Positions 1 through 9,543 of a DNA stretch of 64,000 nt are shown one piece after another. Every line of letters begins with the position of its first letter. Position 1 is the stretch's first letter. The translations under genes and the position numbers were made by a program. Source of the stretch: Cognatundibacterium rivi (GTDB taxonomy: Bacteria > Pseudomonadota > Gammaproteobacteria > Burkholderiales > Burkholderiaceae_D); assembly GCF_018139565.1 (NCBI RefSeq), contig NZ_JAGSPK010000002.1, positions 434,001 through 498,000 on the forward strand, read 5' to 3'. The notes beneath the pieces were generated by a model, which was not told where the DNA came from, ran no database searches, and was given only the letters and a program-made list of their open reading frames with translations.

Positions 1-366
1 TTTTTCCTGTGCCGCTTTAAAAATCTCATTACCATGCGTTGCCAGCAATGCCTTGTTTGCCGTCACCACATGCTTGCCATTCGCAATCGCTTTCAACACC
101 AGGTCTTTGGCGATACCGTAACCACCGATCAGTTCAATCACGATATCGATATCGGGATTATTCACGACCAGATTGGCGTCATTGACGACTTCCGCTACAC
201 CATTCGTGAGTTCACGTGCCCGTTCAATGTTCAGATCTGCCACCATCGCAATTTCAATTGAACGGCCAGCGCGACGCGTAATTTCTTCCTGATTACGCTT
301 CAAGACGTTGAATGTGCCGGAACCGACAGTGCCTATACCTAACAGACCTACTTTGATGGGTTTCAT
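1..366 (-). CDS. hom: Homoserine dehydrogenase, N-terminal part (cut by window edge)
   Basis: The enzyme reduces aspartate semialdehyde to homoserine with NAD(P)H, on the path to threonine and methionine. Translating the minus strand from ATG at 366 gives about 122 residues. They open with MKPIKVGLLGIGTVGSG, a Rossmann dinucleotide-binding loop (GxGxxG), and include IELIGG and KHVVTANKALLA, which are typical of the NAD-binding domain of this family. The catalytic domain and any ACT domain lie beyond base 1. The gene starts 25 bases after the aminotransferase stop on the same strand, so the two are probably co-transcribed. This aminotransferase-hom order is common in betaproteobacteria, often followed by thrC. 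No strong ribosome binding site is visible. Confidence 0.93.
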   Translation of the reverse strand, partial: MKPIKVGLLGIGTVGSGTFNVLKRNQEEITRRAGRSIEIAMVADLNIERARELTNGVAEVVNDANLVVNNPDIDIVIELIGGYGIAKDLVLKAIANGKHVVTANKALLATHGNEIFKAAQEK

Positions 367-391
367 ATGATTTTTAAACAGTAAATTGGAA

Positions 392-1621
392 TTAATTAGT
401 ACCGTGACGCTTACGATATCCCTCTAGGAAATAGTCGATGCGTCCGAATGCTTCAGTCAGATCATCCGCGTTTGGCAAGAATACCACCCTGAAGTGGTCA
501 GGTTTGATCCAGTTAAAACCTGTTCCCTGCACTAACAATACACGCTGCTCGGTCAGCAGTTCATGTATGAATTCCTGGTCATCCGTGATCGGATAAATCT
601 CGGGGTCCAGTTTCGGAAACATATACAGTGCAGCTTTTGGCTTCACGCAGCTGACGCCGGGGATCGCCGTCAGCAATTTGTGCGCAAGATCGCGCTGACG
701 CAATAAACGACCACCAGGCCCGACCAGATCCTTGATGCTCTGATAACCGCCCAGCGCCGTCTGAATCGCAAACTGCCCCGGCGCATTTGCACACAAGCGC
801 ATTGATGCCAGCATATTCAGGCCTTCAATATAATCTTTGGCGTGACGCTTTTCACCGGAAACCACCATCCAGCCAGCACGATAGCCGCAAGAACGATAAT
901 TTTTAGAAAGGCCGTTGAGCGTGAGGAATAATACGTCATCCGCTAACGAAGCAATCGAAACATGTTCGGCTTCGTCGTATAAAGTCTTATCGTAAATTTC
1001 ATCCGCAAACACGATCAACTGATGCTGGCGGGCGACTTCGACGATTTGCTGCAAAATCTCTACCGGATACAAGGCACCGGTAGGATTATTCGGATTGATG
1101 ACGACAATCGCTTTCGTATTCGGTGTGATCTTGCTCTTGATGTCGTCGATATCCGGCATCCAGTCGGCACTTTCATCGCACACATAATGCACAGGATTAC
1201 CGCCGGACAAGCTCACGGCAGCCGTCCACAGAGGATAATCCGGCGCAGGTACCAACACCTCATCGCCACTGTTGAGCAAGGCATTCATGCCCATCACAAT
1301 CAACTCGGATGCGCCATTGCCGATGTAGACGTCTTCTATCGTCACGCCACGGATAAATTTTTCCTGCGTGTAGTGCATGATGGATTTACGCGGCGCGAAC
1401 ATGCCTTTGGAATCAGTGTAGCCCGCAGCATTGTGCATATTACGGATCATGTCCTGCACAATTTCATCCGGCGGATCAAAATTAAACACGGCCAGATTAC
1501 CGATGTTGAGCTTAATGATCTTGTGCCCTTCGTCTTCCATCTGCTTGGCTTTTTCCAGCACCGGTCCACGGATGTCATAACAAACGTTCGCTAACTTTTG
1601 TGATTTCTGTATCGGGCGCAC
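392..1621 (-). CDS. alaA: AlaA/AlaT-type alanine (glutamate-pyruvate) aminotransferase
   Basis: This is a 409-residue fold-type I PLP aminotransferase of the AlaA (YfbQ)/AlaT group, which moves amino groups between glutamate and pyruvate in the cytoplasm. Near the N-terminus it has NVCYDIRGPVL and AGYTDSKGMFAPRKSI. NPNNPTGALYP and FADEIYDK line the cofactor pocket. The Schiff-base lysine is in GLSKNYRSCGYRAGWM. The length matches E. coli AlaA (405). The start is GTG at 1621, with AAGGA about nine bases upstream at 1634-1638. E. coli AlaA reads NPAPFGF near the N-terminus, whereas this protein has NLAVFNF; I think this is lineage variation. hom follows after 25 bases. Confidence 0.92.
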   Translation of the reverse strand: MRPIQKSQKLANVCYDIRGPVLEKAKQMEDEGHKIIKLNIGNLAVFNFDPPDEIVQDMIRNMHNAAGYTDSKGMFAPRKSIMHYTQEKFIRGVTIEDVYIGNGASELIVMGMNALLNSGDEVLVPAPDYPLWTAAVSLSGGNPVHYVCDESADWMPDIDDIKSKITPNTKAIVVINPNNPTGALYPVEILQQIVEVARQHQLIVFADEIYDKTLYDEAEHVSIASLADDVLFLTLNGLSKNYRSCGYRAGWMVVSGEKRHAKDYIEGLNMLASMRLCANAPGQFAIQTALGGYQSIKDLVGPGGRLLRQRDLAHKLLTAIPGVSCVKPKAALYMFPKLDPEIYPITDDQEFIHELLTEQRVLLVQGTGFNWIKPDHFRVVFLPNADDLTEAFGRIDYFLEGYRKRHGTN

Positions 1622-1953
1622 TGAAAAATATCCTTAATCGATAAGCATGCAAGCCAGCAAAGTCAAAGACATTCAAACAACATCTGCTTTTGCTGCATTG
1701 CGAAACGGATCATTTTTGCACAGTGCATCCTGTTTGATCAATTCGTTTTCGAAAATTCCATGTCACAACCGTGATTTCATGCAAAGAATTGACGTTTTTT
1801 ACATCAATCCAAAACCAATAACAGTGGAATATTCGAAATTAAATATGAATTGCCACAGATTGTTAATTATTTATTCCACTTTACAAAAGCGGAGTAGTAT
1901 CAAAACTGGTAAAGATGTGCTAAAGCAACTAAAATTTTTTGATTGGAGACACC
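1622..1953. other. Intergenic region between divergent aminotransferase and chemoreceptor genes
   Basis: These 332 bases hold the 5' regions of the leftward aminotransferase gene and the rightward chemoreceptor gene. The right half is AT-rich, as promoters are. I found no convincing sigma-28 (flagellar) or sigma-54 promoter and no RNA gene. A 146-codon open frame crosses the region but runs into the receptor gene in another frame and resembles nothing known. The receptor ribosome binding site GGAGA lies at 1945-1949. Confidence 0.6.
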
Positions 1954-3711
1954 ATGTCATTACTATCTGCGATTCAGAGACTGAGTATTGCCAGACAGCT
2001 ACGCATCATTATTATCAGTGCGGTGTTAGGCATTATTGTTTTAACCGGGCTGTTTCTTTTCTCCGAAAAAGCCATGCTTCTGCATGAGCGTGAGAGTAAT
2101 GTCAGGCAAACAGTCGAAACCGTTGAGAAACTCATCGCGCATTACTACGATCTGTCCAGCAAAAACAAAATGTCGGAAGCCGATGCCAAACAAGCCGCGA
2201 AAGATGCCGTGCGGGCATTGCGGTATGGTTCGGATGAGTATTTCTGGATCAATGACATGAGTACTCGCATGGTGATGCATCCGATCAAACCAGCGCTTGA
2301 AGGTACAGATTTATCGGAAAATAAAGATCCGACCGGAAAACATCTCTTTACAGAGATGGTGCAAACGGTAAAAGACCATGGCGAAGGATTTGTTTTCTAT
2401 ATGTGGCCGAAACCCGGCAGCGAGGCTCCGGTAGAAAAAGTCTCGTTTGTCAAAGGTTTTAAGCCCTGGGGCTGGGTCATAGGCTCCGGTGTTTATATTG
2501 ATTCAGTGAATGCCACATTTTATGAAAGGCTACTTTCATTCTCAGTGGGAGCAGCAATACTCACGGGCATCTTGTTACTTATTTCGTTACTGATCGCAAA
2601 AGGATTGTTGTCGCAACTTGGCGGCGAACCAGCGTATGCCGCAGAAATTACCCGGCAAATTGCAGAAGGTGATCTGACGGCGGATATACAACTGAAAGCA
2701 GACGACCAGTCCAGCCTGCTGTACTCGATACAGGCTATGCGTGACAGCATTGCAAAAATCATCGGTGATGTTCGTACCGGAACAGAAGCAATTTCCAGTG
2801 CGTCCACCGAGATCGCTTCAGGAAATATGGACTTATCATCCCGCACCGAGTCGCAAGCCAGCTCGCTCGAAGAAACCGCGTCGTCAATGGAAGAACTGAC
2901 CAGCACCGTACAGCACAATGCCGATAACGCACGACAGGCAAATCAACTCGTACTGAGTGCGTCAGATGTGGCAAAGAAAGGCGGCGTTGTCGTCGCAGAA
3001 GTTGTTTCCACGATGGGCGTCATCAATGCTTCATCACAAAAGATTGTTGACATCATCGGTGTGATTGACAGCATTGCATTCCAGACCAACATTTTGGCGT
3101 TAAATGCCGCCGTCGAGGCAGCACGCGCAGGTGAGCAGGGACGCGGCTTTGCGGTTGTCGCATCAGAAGTTCGCAATCTTGCGCAACGCTCAGCAACGGC
3201 AGCAAAAGAAATTAAAGCCCTGATCAATGACTCTGTGGATAGCGTCAATCACGGTAGCAGGCTGGTCGATCAGGCGGGTGAAACGATGAACGATATTCTC
3301 GAAAGCGTGCGTAAAGTCACCGATGTTATTGCGGAAATTACGGCGGCAACCACCGAGCAAAGTGCAGGCATATCCCAGGTGAATCTGGCCATCGTTGAAA
3401 TGGACAACGTCACCCAACAAAATGCTGCCTTAGTGGAGCAGGCAGCCGCAGCGGCCGCGGCGATGCAGGAACAGTCGGCGCATTTACTAAGTGCCGTCAG
3501 TATTTTTCAATTAAAAAATGAAACTGTCACGCCAACCAGCAGCAATGCAACCAGACCGAAACCTAAACCTAAACTGGTAAGCCCTGCCAGCAAGGCAAAT
3601 CCACCGCGTCAGGCTGCACGCAACGTCGTAAAAACCTTGCCGACGAAGAAAACGCTGACAACGCAGGCACCGCCAAAGAAAGGGGATACCGATCAATGGG
3701 AAGAGTTCTGA
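1954..3711 (+). CDS. Methyl-accepting chemotaxis protein, sCache_2 sensor, CheR/CheB tether at C-terminus
   Basis: This inner membrane chemoreceptor of 585 residues passes ligand binding to the CheA/CheW array. ATG at 1954 was chosen because GGAGA sits just upstream; an in-frame TTG at 1939 lacks this. Order: TM1 near residues 15-35, a periplasmic single-Cache domain to about 190 ([22 protein letters not shown]), TM2 around 195-220, HAMP, then a long coiled-coil signalling domain with the conserved tip [20 protein letters not shown] and [15 protein letters not shown] flexible Pro/Lys-rich linker of about 55 residues leads to the last five residues, QWEEF. These fit the xWxxF pentapeptide that docks the methylation enzymes. 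Ligand unknown; sCache_2 domains often bind small organic acids. Confidence 0.93.
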   Translation: MSLLSAIQRLSIARQLRIIIISAVLGIIVLTGLFLFSEKAMLLHERESNVRQTVETVEKLIAHYYDLSSKNKMSEADAKQAAKDAVRALRYGSDEYFWINDMSTRMVMHPIKPALEGTDLSENKDPTGKHLFTEMVQTVKDHGEGFVFYMWPKPGSEAPVEKVSFVKGFKPWGWVIGSGVYIDSVNATFYERLLSFSVGAAILTGILLLISLLIAKGLLSQLGGEPAYAAEITRQIAEGDLTADIQLKADDQSSLLYSIQAMRDSIAKIIGDVRTGTEAISSASTEIASGNMDLSSRTESQASSLEETASSMEELTSTVQHNADNARQANQLVLSASDVAKKGGVVVAEVVSTMGVINASSQKIVDIIGVIDSIAFQTNILALNAAVEAARAGEQGRGFAVVASEVRNLAQRSATAAKEIKALINDSVDSVNHGSRLVDQAGETMNDILESVRKVTDVIAEITAATTEQSAGISQVNLAIVEMDNVTQQNAALVEQAAAAAAAMQEQSAHLLSAVSIFQLKNETVTPTSSNATRPKPKPKLVSPASKANPPRQAARNVVKTLPTKKTLTTQAPPKKGDTDQWEEF

Positions 3712-3777
3712 TGAGTTACTGAAGTCACTAGGATTGCTGCGTTTTTCTGAGCAGCATCCCCACAAGAGGAGACAATG

Positions 3778-3821
3778 AAAAAACAGTCCGGACATCAAAT
3801 GTTGATCGGTCTGTTTTTTTT
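3778..3821. terminator. Bidirectional terminator between convergent chemoreceptor genes
   Basis: An A-run and AACAG followed by CCG (3778-3790) pairs with CGG, then CTGTT and a T-run (3807-3821). The stem is interrupted and the loop is about 16 bases. It lies between two convergent genes and can work in both directions because the A-run is the complement of the T-run. Confidence 0.6.
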
Positions 3822-3851
3822 AAGTCGACTCAGATAAATTCAATGCGCCAT

Positions 3852-5459
3852 TCAGCCTGCGAGTAAAGTCAGTTTCCGGCTCTGCGGAGCACGCCCGCCA
3901 GCCGTGCTTGCCACTTGCTGATGCTGGAGTTTGAACACGCTGACCACCCGCTCTAGTTCTTCCGCCTGATCCTGCAGCGATTTGGCCGCAGCCGCAGCTT
4001 GCTCCACCAGCGCAGCATTCTGCTGAGTCACTCCATCCATCGTGATTAAGGCCTCATTAATTTGCTCAATTCCGATTTCCTGCTCGCGACTGGCGGCGGT
4101 AATCTCGCCCATAATGTCCGTCACCCGTCGAACGCTGCTGACCACCTCTTGCATCGTATTGCCCGCATCGGCGACCAGTCGGTTCCCTTGTTCGACATTG
4201 CCAACCGAATCGGTAATCAGCGTCTTAATTTCCTTGGCGGCTGCGGCAGATCGCTGCGCCAGATTGCGCACTTCAGATGCCACTACGGCGAATCCCCGGC
4301 CCTGCTCCCCTGCCCGTGCAGCCTCAACCGCCGCGTTCAGCGCCAGGATATTCGTCTGAAAAGCAATACCATCAATAACACTGATGATATCGACGATCTT
4401 CTGCGACGACGCATTGATGAAACCCATGGTATCGACCACACGGGCAACCACCTCACCGCCCTTGGTTGCGATGGCGGAAGCAGACGCAGCAAGCGTGTTC
4501 GCCTGACGTGCATTATCGCTATTTTGTTTAGTGGTGGAGTTGAGTTCTTCCATTGACGAGGAAGTCTCTTCCAGTGACCCTGCCTGCGCCTCAGTTCGCG
4601 CAGAAAGATCTAAATTGCCATTAGCAATTTCCGTTGAAGCAGTGGTAATCGTTTCGGTTCCGTACCTGACCTTCTGCACAATTTCTTGCAGGTTTTGGCT
4701 CATTTTTTGTAATGCGAGTAGCAATCCGCCGATTTCATCATGCGAATCAACCCGGATCTGGCGCGTCAGGTCCCCACCCGCTATAGCATCTGCAAAATCC
4801 ACAGCACGGTTCAATGGTTCAGAAATCGAACGCACCAGCCAGAAACGCATACCAATGGCGACCAGCAGCCCTAGCGTTACGATACATCCTGCCATCCAGA
4901 TAAAACGCTGATAATTTGCCTGACTATCCAGATATTCCTCTTTCCCCACTCTCAGTTGCAACTCCAAAAGCGTATCCATATTCTTTTTGACCGATTCAAA
5001 TTCAGTCCTTACGGGGCCCTGGAATAAGTCTGCTGCAGTTTTCTGATCTTTGTCCTGCAACGCTTTCACCGTCGGCACCAGTCCCTTTTCCAGAAACCGG
5101 GCACGACTTTGTGCAAACTGATCGGCCAGCAATTTTTCTTCTGGTGTCAGATACGTCGCCATGTAATCAGCCCACTCTTTGTCTGCGATGGCCTTATTTT
5201 TTTTGACTTCATCAAGATAATTTGGGATTGCTTCTGGCGGAACGGACAAGGCGCTGGCCAGTTCGATCTGATTGCGAAGTATGGCTCGGATCACGATATC
5301 GAGCTGACCAACTGCCACCAGCCTGTCATCGTAGACAGTTTGCAATGCCTGATTTGACTTCCTCACGCCCATAAATCCACCGATCGCAATCAGCAGCAGC
5401 AAGATGCCAAGTCCATACATCGCAAAATTAAGACGAGCGCGTATCGAAATATTCCACAT
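3852..5459 (-). CDS. Methyl-accepting chemotaxis protein with four-helix-bundle (Tar-like) sensor
   Basis: This inner membrane chemoreceptor has 535 residues. ATG at 5459 is preceded by GGAGGAAG, a strong ribosome binding site, so a longer frame reaching 5549 is not used. Order: short cytoplasmic N-terminus, TM1 near residues 11-33, a helical periplasmic 4HB_MCP-type domain to about 185, TM2 with a glycine-rich segment, HAMP ([24 protein letters not shown]), and the signalling domain with the same tip sequence as the convergent receptor. It ends SRKLTLLAG, with no xWxxF pentapeptide, so it probably relies on neighbouring receptors for efficient methylation. It has no relation to the upstream divergent DUF498 gene. 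Confidence 0.92.
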   Translation of the reverse strand: MWNISIRARLNFAMYGLGILLLLIAIGGFMGVRKSNQALQTVYDDRLVAVGQLDIVIRAILRNQIELASALSVPPEAIPNYLDEVKKNKAIADKEWADYMATYLTPEEKLLADQFAQSRARFLEKGLVPTVKALQDKDQKTAADLFQGPVRTEFESVKKNMDTLLELQLRVGKEEYLDSQANYQRFIWMAGCIVTLGLLVAIGMRFWLVRSISEPLNRAVDFADAIAGGDLTRQIRVDSHDEIGGLLLALQKMSQNLQEIVQKVRYGTETITTASTEIANGNLDLSARTEAQAGSLEETSSSMEELNSTTKQNSDNARQANTLAASASAIATKGGEVVARVVDTMGFINASSQKIVDIISVIDGIAFQTNILALNAAVEAARAGEQGRGFAVVASEVRNLAQRSAAAAKEIKTLITDSVGNVEQGNRLVADAGNTMQEVVSSVRRVTDIMGEITAASREQEIGIEQINEALITMDGVTQQNAALVEQAAAAAKSLQDQAEELERVVSVFKLQHQQVASTAGGRAPQSRKLTLLAG

Positions 5460-5765
5460 CACTTCCTCCGTGAAAGATGATTCTGATTTCGGATAATATA
5501 AAAACAACAAAACCTCAAATGAGCGTAACAGAAAACCGCAATATCGCATTCATTGGCGCCTGAGATTTTCTTTAAAGATCGTAAAAAATACGGCTTTACC
5601 ACAATACTGATCCATGATGGTGCAAGTTTTCCGCAAGATCTTGTCATACGAGCGATTTTGATGCGCAAGAAGGATGACGCTAGCAAGGTGAAAGCAGAGA
5701 ACTCTCTGTTAAAAAAAGTTACAATGCCGCACTCACATGGCTTACCTCAAAGACAGAACGAAAAG
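5460..5765. other. Intergenic region upstream of the leftward receptor and the DUF498-arn operon
   Basis: These 306 bases lie between divergent genes. The receptor ribosome binding site is at the left end. A small perfect inverted repeat, CAGAGA-AC-TCTCTG (5695-5708), sits upstream of the DUF498-arnT start, with TACAAT at 5720-5725 as a possible -10 box but no good -35. I found no PmrA- or PhoP-like box that I trust. An open frame from 5553 continues into DUF498, but its first 71 codons have no family similarity and are probably untranslated. Confidence 0.5.
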
Positions 5766-6143
5766 ATGAAGCTGCATTCCACACCGACACAACAATATCA
5801 AACCATCACAGGTTACGAACAAGACAGCGTTGAAATCAACGCGATTCTGTATCGTCATAGTCTGATTGTTTTACCCGAAGCAAAGCCCGTCGTCTGGCTG
5901 GTCAGCAGCTTTGATGCCCTGAGCGCTGACGATTTTGCGCAAATCGATGCGACTAAACCCGACGTCGTGATTTTGGGTACAGGCAATAAACAACGCTTCA
6001 TCCATCCACGCCTGATAGCGGCGTTGACCGCACAACGTATCGGTGTTGAATGCATGGACAATCAGGCAGCGTGCCGCACCTATAACATTTTGATGGCGGA
6101 AGGCCGTAAAGTAGCGCTGGCGCTGGTGATGGAGAAAGTATGA
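5766..6143 (+). CDS. Mth938-like (DUF498) domain protein
   Basis: This small cytoplasmic protein of 125 residues belongs to the Mth938/DUF498 family. Family members typically begin MKLH, followed by a GYxxxxVEIN segment; here I see ITGYEQDSVEINAILY. Later come PDVVILGTGNKQRFIHP and a final IGVECMDNQAACRTYNILMAEGRKVALAL, the family core. ATG at 5766 was chosen by this similarity; longer in-frame starts (5724, 5553) add unrelated residues. The molecular role of the family in bacteria is not established. Its stop overlaps the arnT start (ATGA at 6140-6143), so it is translationally coupled to the arn genes. Confidence 0.85.
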   Translation: MKLHSTPTQQYQTITGYEQDSVEINAILYRHSLIVLPEAKPVVWLVSSFDALSADDFAQIDATKPDVVILGTGNKQRFIHPRLIAALTAQRIGVECMDNQAACRTYNILMAEGRKVALALVMEKV

Positions 6144-7828
6144 ATATACCCAAACATACACAATCACCATTTGAATCACCGCGCACCTTGTGGGCATTAG
6201 CAATCGGTTTCCTGATTGTCTGGTTTTATATGCTGGGTGCCAGAACCCTGGTGCCAACCGATGAAGGCCGCTATGCCGAGATGGGGCGCGAAATGCTGGC
6301 CACTGGTGACTGGATCACTTTGCGCCTGAACGGCATCAAGTATTTCGAAAAGCCGCCGCTGCAAAACTGGATGAATGCCCTCACCTTTTCCGTGTTTGGC
6401 CTCGGTGATTGGCAAGCACGTTTATGGACCGGGCTGTGCGGTCTGATCGGCGTTGCGTCTGTCGCTTACACGGGAAACAAATTATTCAACCGTCGTGTCG
6501 GCATTATCGCGGCGCTGGTGCTGGGGTCCAGTTTTTACTGGGCGGGCATGGGTCATGTTAATTCGCTCGACATGGGCTTATCCGGCATGATGGTGCTCTG
6601 CATGTGCGGGCTTTTACTCGGCCAACGTGATGGTGTCAGCGACACCGAACGCCGCAATGCGATGCTGGTGTGCTGGGCAGGCATGGCATTAGCAACCATG
6701 TCGAAAGGCTTGATTGGCTTTGTTTTGCCGGGAGCTGTGCTGGTCATTTACACCTTACTGACCAGAGACTGGGCTTTGTGGGCACGCCTGCATATGGGGA
6801 AAGGTCTGATCCTGTTTTTTGCGATCACTGCACCCTGGTTCATTTTAATTGCGCTGAAAAATCCTGAACACCCACATTTCTTTTTCATTCACGAACATTT
6901 TCAACGCTTCACCAGCGGCGTGCACAACCGTGGCGGCGCCTGGTATTACTTCTTCCCTTTCCTGTTGTTGGGTATCGTGCCGTGGTTAGGCGTATTGCTG
7001 CAGGGTTTGTGGACGGGCATCAAAGAACCATCGGCAGGCTTTCAACCGCGTAAGCTGCTGTTGATCTGGGCAGTGTTTTTCTTTTTCTTTTTCAGTATTT
7101 CCGGCTCTAAATTGCCAGGCTATATTTTGCCGATTTTCCCGGCGCTGGCCTTGCTGATTGGCTTCTACGTCGATCAATGTCAAGCGCGCGCCTTGAAAAT
7201 CGCCGCCATTCTGTTTGCACTGTTGGGCTTGATCGGTCTGCTGTTTGTAAATAAAGCAGCGGGACTGGGTTCAAATTCAATTGAAACCTCCTTGAATCAG
7301 GGTTATGCCACATGGCTGTTTGTCGCCGCTGGCATCACACTGGCAGGAGGTCTCGTTGCGTGGTTTGTTGCAGGCAAAGGTCATGCTGGCAAAGACTGGT
7401 CCATCATTCTGCTGGCGAGCGCTGGGTTTATTGCCGGGCAAGTCGCGTTCCTTGGTCACGATCCTTGGGGGCAATACATTGCCGGTTCGGCGCATGTTCC
7501 GTCGATAAAAGCCGAACTGACAAAACCCGATACGCCATTGTATGCGGTTGGACGTTATGAGCAATCGCTGCCGTTTTATCTGGAACGCACACTGACGCTG
7601 GTAGAATTTCCGGATGAAATGGAATTCGGCCTGAAGCAACAGCCAGAATTGTGGATACCAAATCGCGCCGATTTCGTTGCACGCTGGCGTGCTCACAATC
7701 AGCGCGGTGAAGCGGCTGTTGCGATTGTCCGCACCGATATTTACAAGGAATTCCAACAGCAAAACCTGCCTATGCGCGTGATTGGGGAAGACCCGCGCCG
7801 CGTGATTATCGCGACGATACGCCCTTAA
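6140..7828 (+). CDS. arnT: ArnT-like lipid A aminoarabinose transferase (GT83)
   Basis: This inner membrane GT-C glycosyltransferase has 562 residues. In the Arn pathway it moves 4-amino-4-deoxy-L-arabinose from undecaprenyl phosphate to lipid A on the periplasmic face, lowering the negative charge and the binding of polymyxin. The N-terminal TM helix is followed by VPTDEGRYAEMGREML and GDWITLRLNGIKYFEKPPLQNW, the ArnT/PMT-family periplasmic loop with acidic and basic catalytic residues. About a dozen TM helices and a soluble C-terminal domain follow. E. coli ArnT is 550 residues. It overlaps DUF498 by four bases and is followed 27 bases later by the flippase subunit. Other GT83 members glycosylate other lipids, but the arn context makes this assignment strong. 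Confidence 0.88.
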   Translation: MNIPKHTQSPFESPRTLWALAIGFLIVWFYMLGARTLVPTDEGRYAEMGREMLATGDWITLRLNGIKYFEKPPLQNWMNALTFSVFGLGDWQARLWTGLCGLIGVASVAYTGNKLFNRRVGIIAALVLGSSFYWAGMGHVNSLDMGLSGMMVLCMCGLLLGQRDGVSDTERRNAMLVCWAGMALATMSKGLIGFVLPGAVLVIYTLLTRDWALWARLHMGKGLILFFAITAPWFILIALKNPEHPHFFFIHEHFQRFTSGVHNRGGAWYYFFPFLLLGIVPWLGVLLQGLWTGIKEPSAGFQPRKLLLIWAVFFFFFFSISGSKLPGYILPIFPALALLIGFYVDQCQARALKIAAILFALLGLIGLLFVNKAAGLGSNSIETSLNQGYATWLFVAAGITLAGGLVAWFVAGKGHAGKDWSIILLASAGFIAGQVAFLGHDPWGQYIAGSAHVPSIKAELTKPDTPLYAVGRYEQSLPFYLERTLTLVEFPDEMEFGLKQQPELWIPNRADFVARWRAHNQRGEAAVAIVRTDIYKEFQQQNLPMRVIGEDPRRVIIATIRP

Positions 7829-7855
7829 AAAATAAAAGAAAAACCAAGAACCATA

Positions 7856-8227
7856 ATGAATATCAACACTTTCGGCTTCATCATTACCGGCATCCTGTTG
7901 AACGCGTTAGCACAACTGTTGCTGAAAAAAGGTACGAATGCCATCGGCGAAATCCACGTCAATGCCAGCAACTGGTTCCATGTCGGCGTGCAGATTGCAA
8001 CGCAATGGCCAATCATAGGCGGGCTGGCGTGCTATGGCCTGTCCGTCGTCGTGTGGATTATCGGCTTGTCGCGTATTCCGGTGACGATTGCCTATCCTCT
8101 GCTGTCGATCGGTTATATCGTCAATGCAATCGGCGCCTGGTATTTCCTGGGCGAAGTGATGACCTTGCAACGTATGCTCGCAATCGGCATCATCATCGTC
8201 GGCGTGGCCTTATTAATGAAGAGCTGA
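7856..8227 (+). CDS. Small EmrE-like flippase subunit for undecaprenyl-phosphate aminoarabinose (ArnE/ArnF-like)
   Basis: A 123-residue membrane protein with four predicted TM helices, of the DMT/EmrE-like family. E. coli uses two such subunits, ArnE (111) and ArnF (128), to flip undecaprenyl-phosphate aminoarabinose to the periplasmic side. Visible features are NALAQLLLKKGTNA in helix 1, IGLSRIPVTIAYPLLSIGYIVNAIGAW in helices 2-3 and a closing GIIIVGVALLMKS. Only one copy lies in the operon. It may act as a homodimer, or its partner may be elsewhere. Position between arnT and arnB supports the role; sequence alone would allow any small DMT transporter. Confidence 0.8.
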   Translation: MNINTFGFIITGILLNALAQLLLKKGTNAIGEIHVNASNWFHVGVQIATQWPIIGGLACYGLSVVVWIIGLSRIPVTIAYPLLSIGYIVNAIGAWYFLGEVMTLQRMLAIGIIIVGVALLMKS

Positions 8228-8253
8228 TTTAAAACGGCTAATTGCAGGAATTT

Positions 8254-8321
8254 GGGGGAGTATCCGTAAAAATCGCCTAATTGTCAGCGAAAACAAAGCG
8301 GCATCCGGATATACTCCACCC
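8254..8321. repeat. Imperfect inverted repeat with GGGGGAGTAT arm upstream of arnB
   Basis: GGGGGAGTATCCG (8254-8266) and CGGATATACTCCACCC (8306-8321) are near-complementary arms around a 39-base spacer. They lie in the 174-base gap between the flippase gene and arnB. A TATAAT hexamer just downstream (8324-8329) could be the -10 box of an internal arnB promoter, but I see no matching -35. The arm resembles one at 43000-43066. It could be a folded mRNA segment, a binding site or a dispersed repeat. Confidence 0.5.
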
Positions 8322-8401
8322 AGTATAATCAGACTGATACAGCGTCCATACGCACCAGACATGCAGTACATACGCGTCTCAGACGCAATTAAAGGATCAA
8401 T

Positions 8402-9529
8402 ATGAGCGACTCTTTAGCATTTTTGCCTTTCACCAAACCTAGCATAGATGAAGAAACCATTGCGGCTGTCACGGAAGTTTTGCGTTCCGGCTGGCTCGCC
8501 AGCGGGCCCAAAGTACAGGCGTTGGAAGCACAATTATCTGAATATTTCGGCGGTCGTCCGGTACGTACTTTTAACTCCGGCACCTGCACCATGGAAATCG
8601 CGTTGCGCATCGCCGGCATCGGCGCTGGTGATGAGGTCATTACCACGCCGAACTCTTGGGTCGCTACGGCCAGCGTGATTATTGAAACCGGCGCAACACC
8701 CGTGTTCGTCGATATCGATCCAAAAACGCACAACATCGATCTGAATCTGGTTGAAGCGGCGATCACACCACGCACCAAAGCGATTATTCCCGTGCATATG
8801 TGTGGTTTGCCTTGCGACATGGATAAATTGTACGAGCTTGCCGATAAATATCATTTACGCGTGGTCGAAGATGCTGCGCAAGCCATAGGCTCCACCTGGA
8901 AAGGTAAACGCATCGGTTCGTTTGGCGATTTTGTGTCGTTCAGCTTTCAGGTCAACAAAAATATCATGACCGGTGAAGGTGGCTGCCTGGTTCTGAACAA
9001 TGCGGAAGAAGCACGCCTCGCCGAAAAATACCGTTTGCAAGGCGTGACCCGCAGCGGCGTGGATGGCATCGACGTTGATGTGCTGGGCGGAAAATTCAAT
9101 ATGACCGACATCGCCGCAGCGATCGGCCTCGGTCAGATGAAACATCTGGCGGAATTCAATGCCAAACGTAAAGAACTGGCGCAATATTATTTCGAGCAGT
9201 TTGGTTCTGATTTCGAAGCGCAAACGGGCGCCGAATTGCCGGTCGCAGATTTCACCAACTCTAACTGGCACATGTTCCATATAGTGCTGCCAGAACGTGT
9301 GAACCGCGCGGTCTTTATGCAGCAAATGCTGGATGTGAAAATTGGCCTCGGCTACCACTACCGTCCGATTCATTTATTCACCATGTATCGCGCACGTGGC
9401 TTTAAAGAAGGTATGTTCCCGATTGCGGAACGTGTCGGCAGTCAGATCGTGACCTTGCCATTATTCCCTGCCATGACAAAAGCCGATGTCGAACGCGTCG
9501 TGTCTGCGGTAAAATCCCGCCTTCTTTGA
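8402..9529 (+). CDS. arnB: UDP-4-amino-4-deoxy-L-arabinose aminotransferase (ArnB)
   Basis: This PLP-dependent DegT/DnrJ/EryC1-family aminotransferase of 375 residues transfers an amino group from glutamate to UDP-4-keto-arabinose. It opens with LPFTKPSIDEETIAAVTEVLRSG and has GTCTMEIALRIAGIGAGDEV, VEDAAQAIGS and the cofactor lysine in FQVNKNIMTGEGG. GLGYHYRPIHLFTMYR is typical of ArnB. E. coli ArnB is 379-385 residues. ATG at 8402 follows AAGGA with suitable spacing. A 174-base gap with an inverted repeat and a TATAAT precedes it, so it may also have its own promoter. arnC starts 14 bases after its stop. Confidence 0.93.
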   Translation: MSDSLAFLPFTKPSIDEETIAAVTEVLRSGWLASGPKVQALEAQLSEYFGGRPVRTFNSGTCTMEIALRIAGIGAGDEVITTPNSWVATASVIIETGATPVFVDIDPKTHNIDLNLVEAAITPRTKAIIPVHMCGLPCDMDKLYELADKYHLRVVEDAAQAIGSTWKGKRIGSFGDFVSFSFQVNKNIMTGEGGCLVLNNAEEARLAEKYRLQGVTRSGVDGIDVDVLGGKFNMTDIAAAIGLGQMKHLAEFNAKRKELAQYYFEQFGSDFEAQTGAELPVADFTNSNWHMFHIVLPERVNRAVFMQQMLDVKIGLGYHYRPIHLFTMYRARGFKEGMFPIAERVGSQIVTLPLFPAMTKADVERVVSAVKSRLL

Positions 9530-9543
9530 ATCTGGCACGTCTT

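Noticed and set aside
1022..1594. 190-codon open frame antisense to the aminotransferase gene
   Set aside because: It mirrors a well-conserved gene on the other strand, has no family similarity and no ribosome binding site.
1647..2087. 146-codon frame in the region before the first chemoreceptor
   Set aside because: It runs into the receptor gene in another frame and resembles no protein; the region is AT-rich promoter DNA.
4062..4556. Long open frame antisense to the second chemoreceptor
   Set aside because: Receptor signalling domains commonly leave open frames on the other strand; no independent evidence.
5553..5765. N-terminal extension of 71 codons on the DUF498 protein
   Set aside because: The family starts at MKLH (5766) and the extension has no conserved or signal sequence.
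7277..7762. 161-codon frame antisense to arnT
   Set aside because: Shadow of arnT with no ribosome binding site or recognisable domain.
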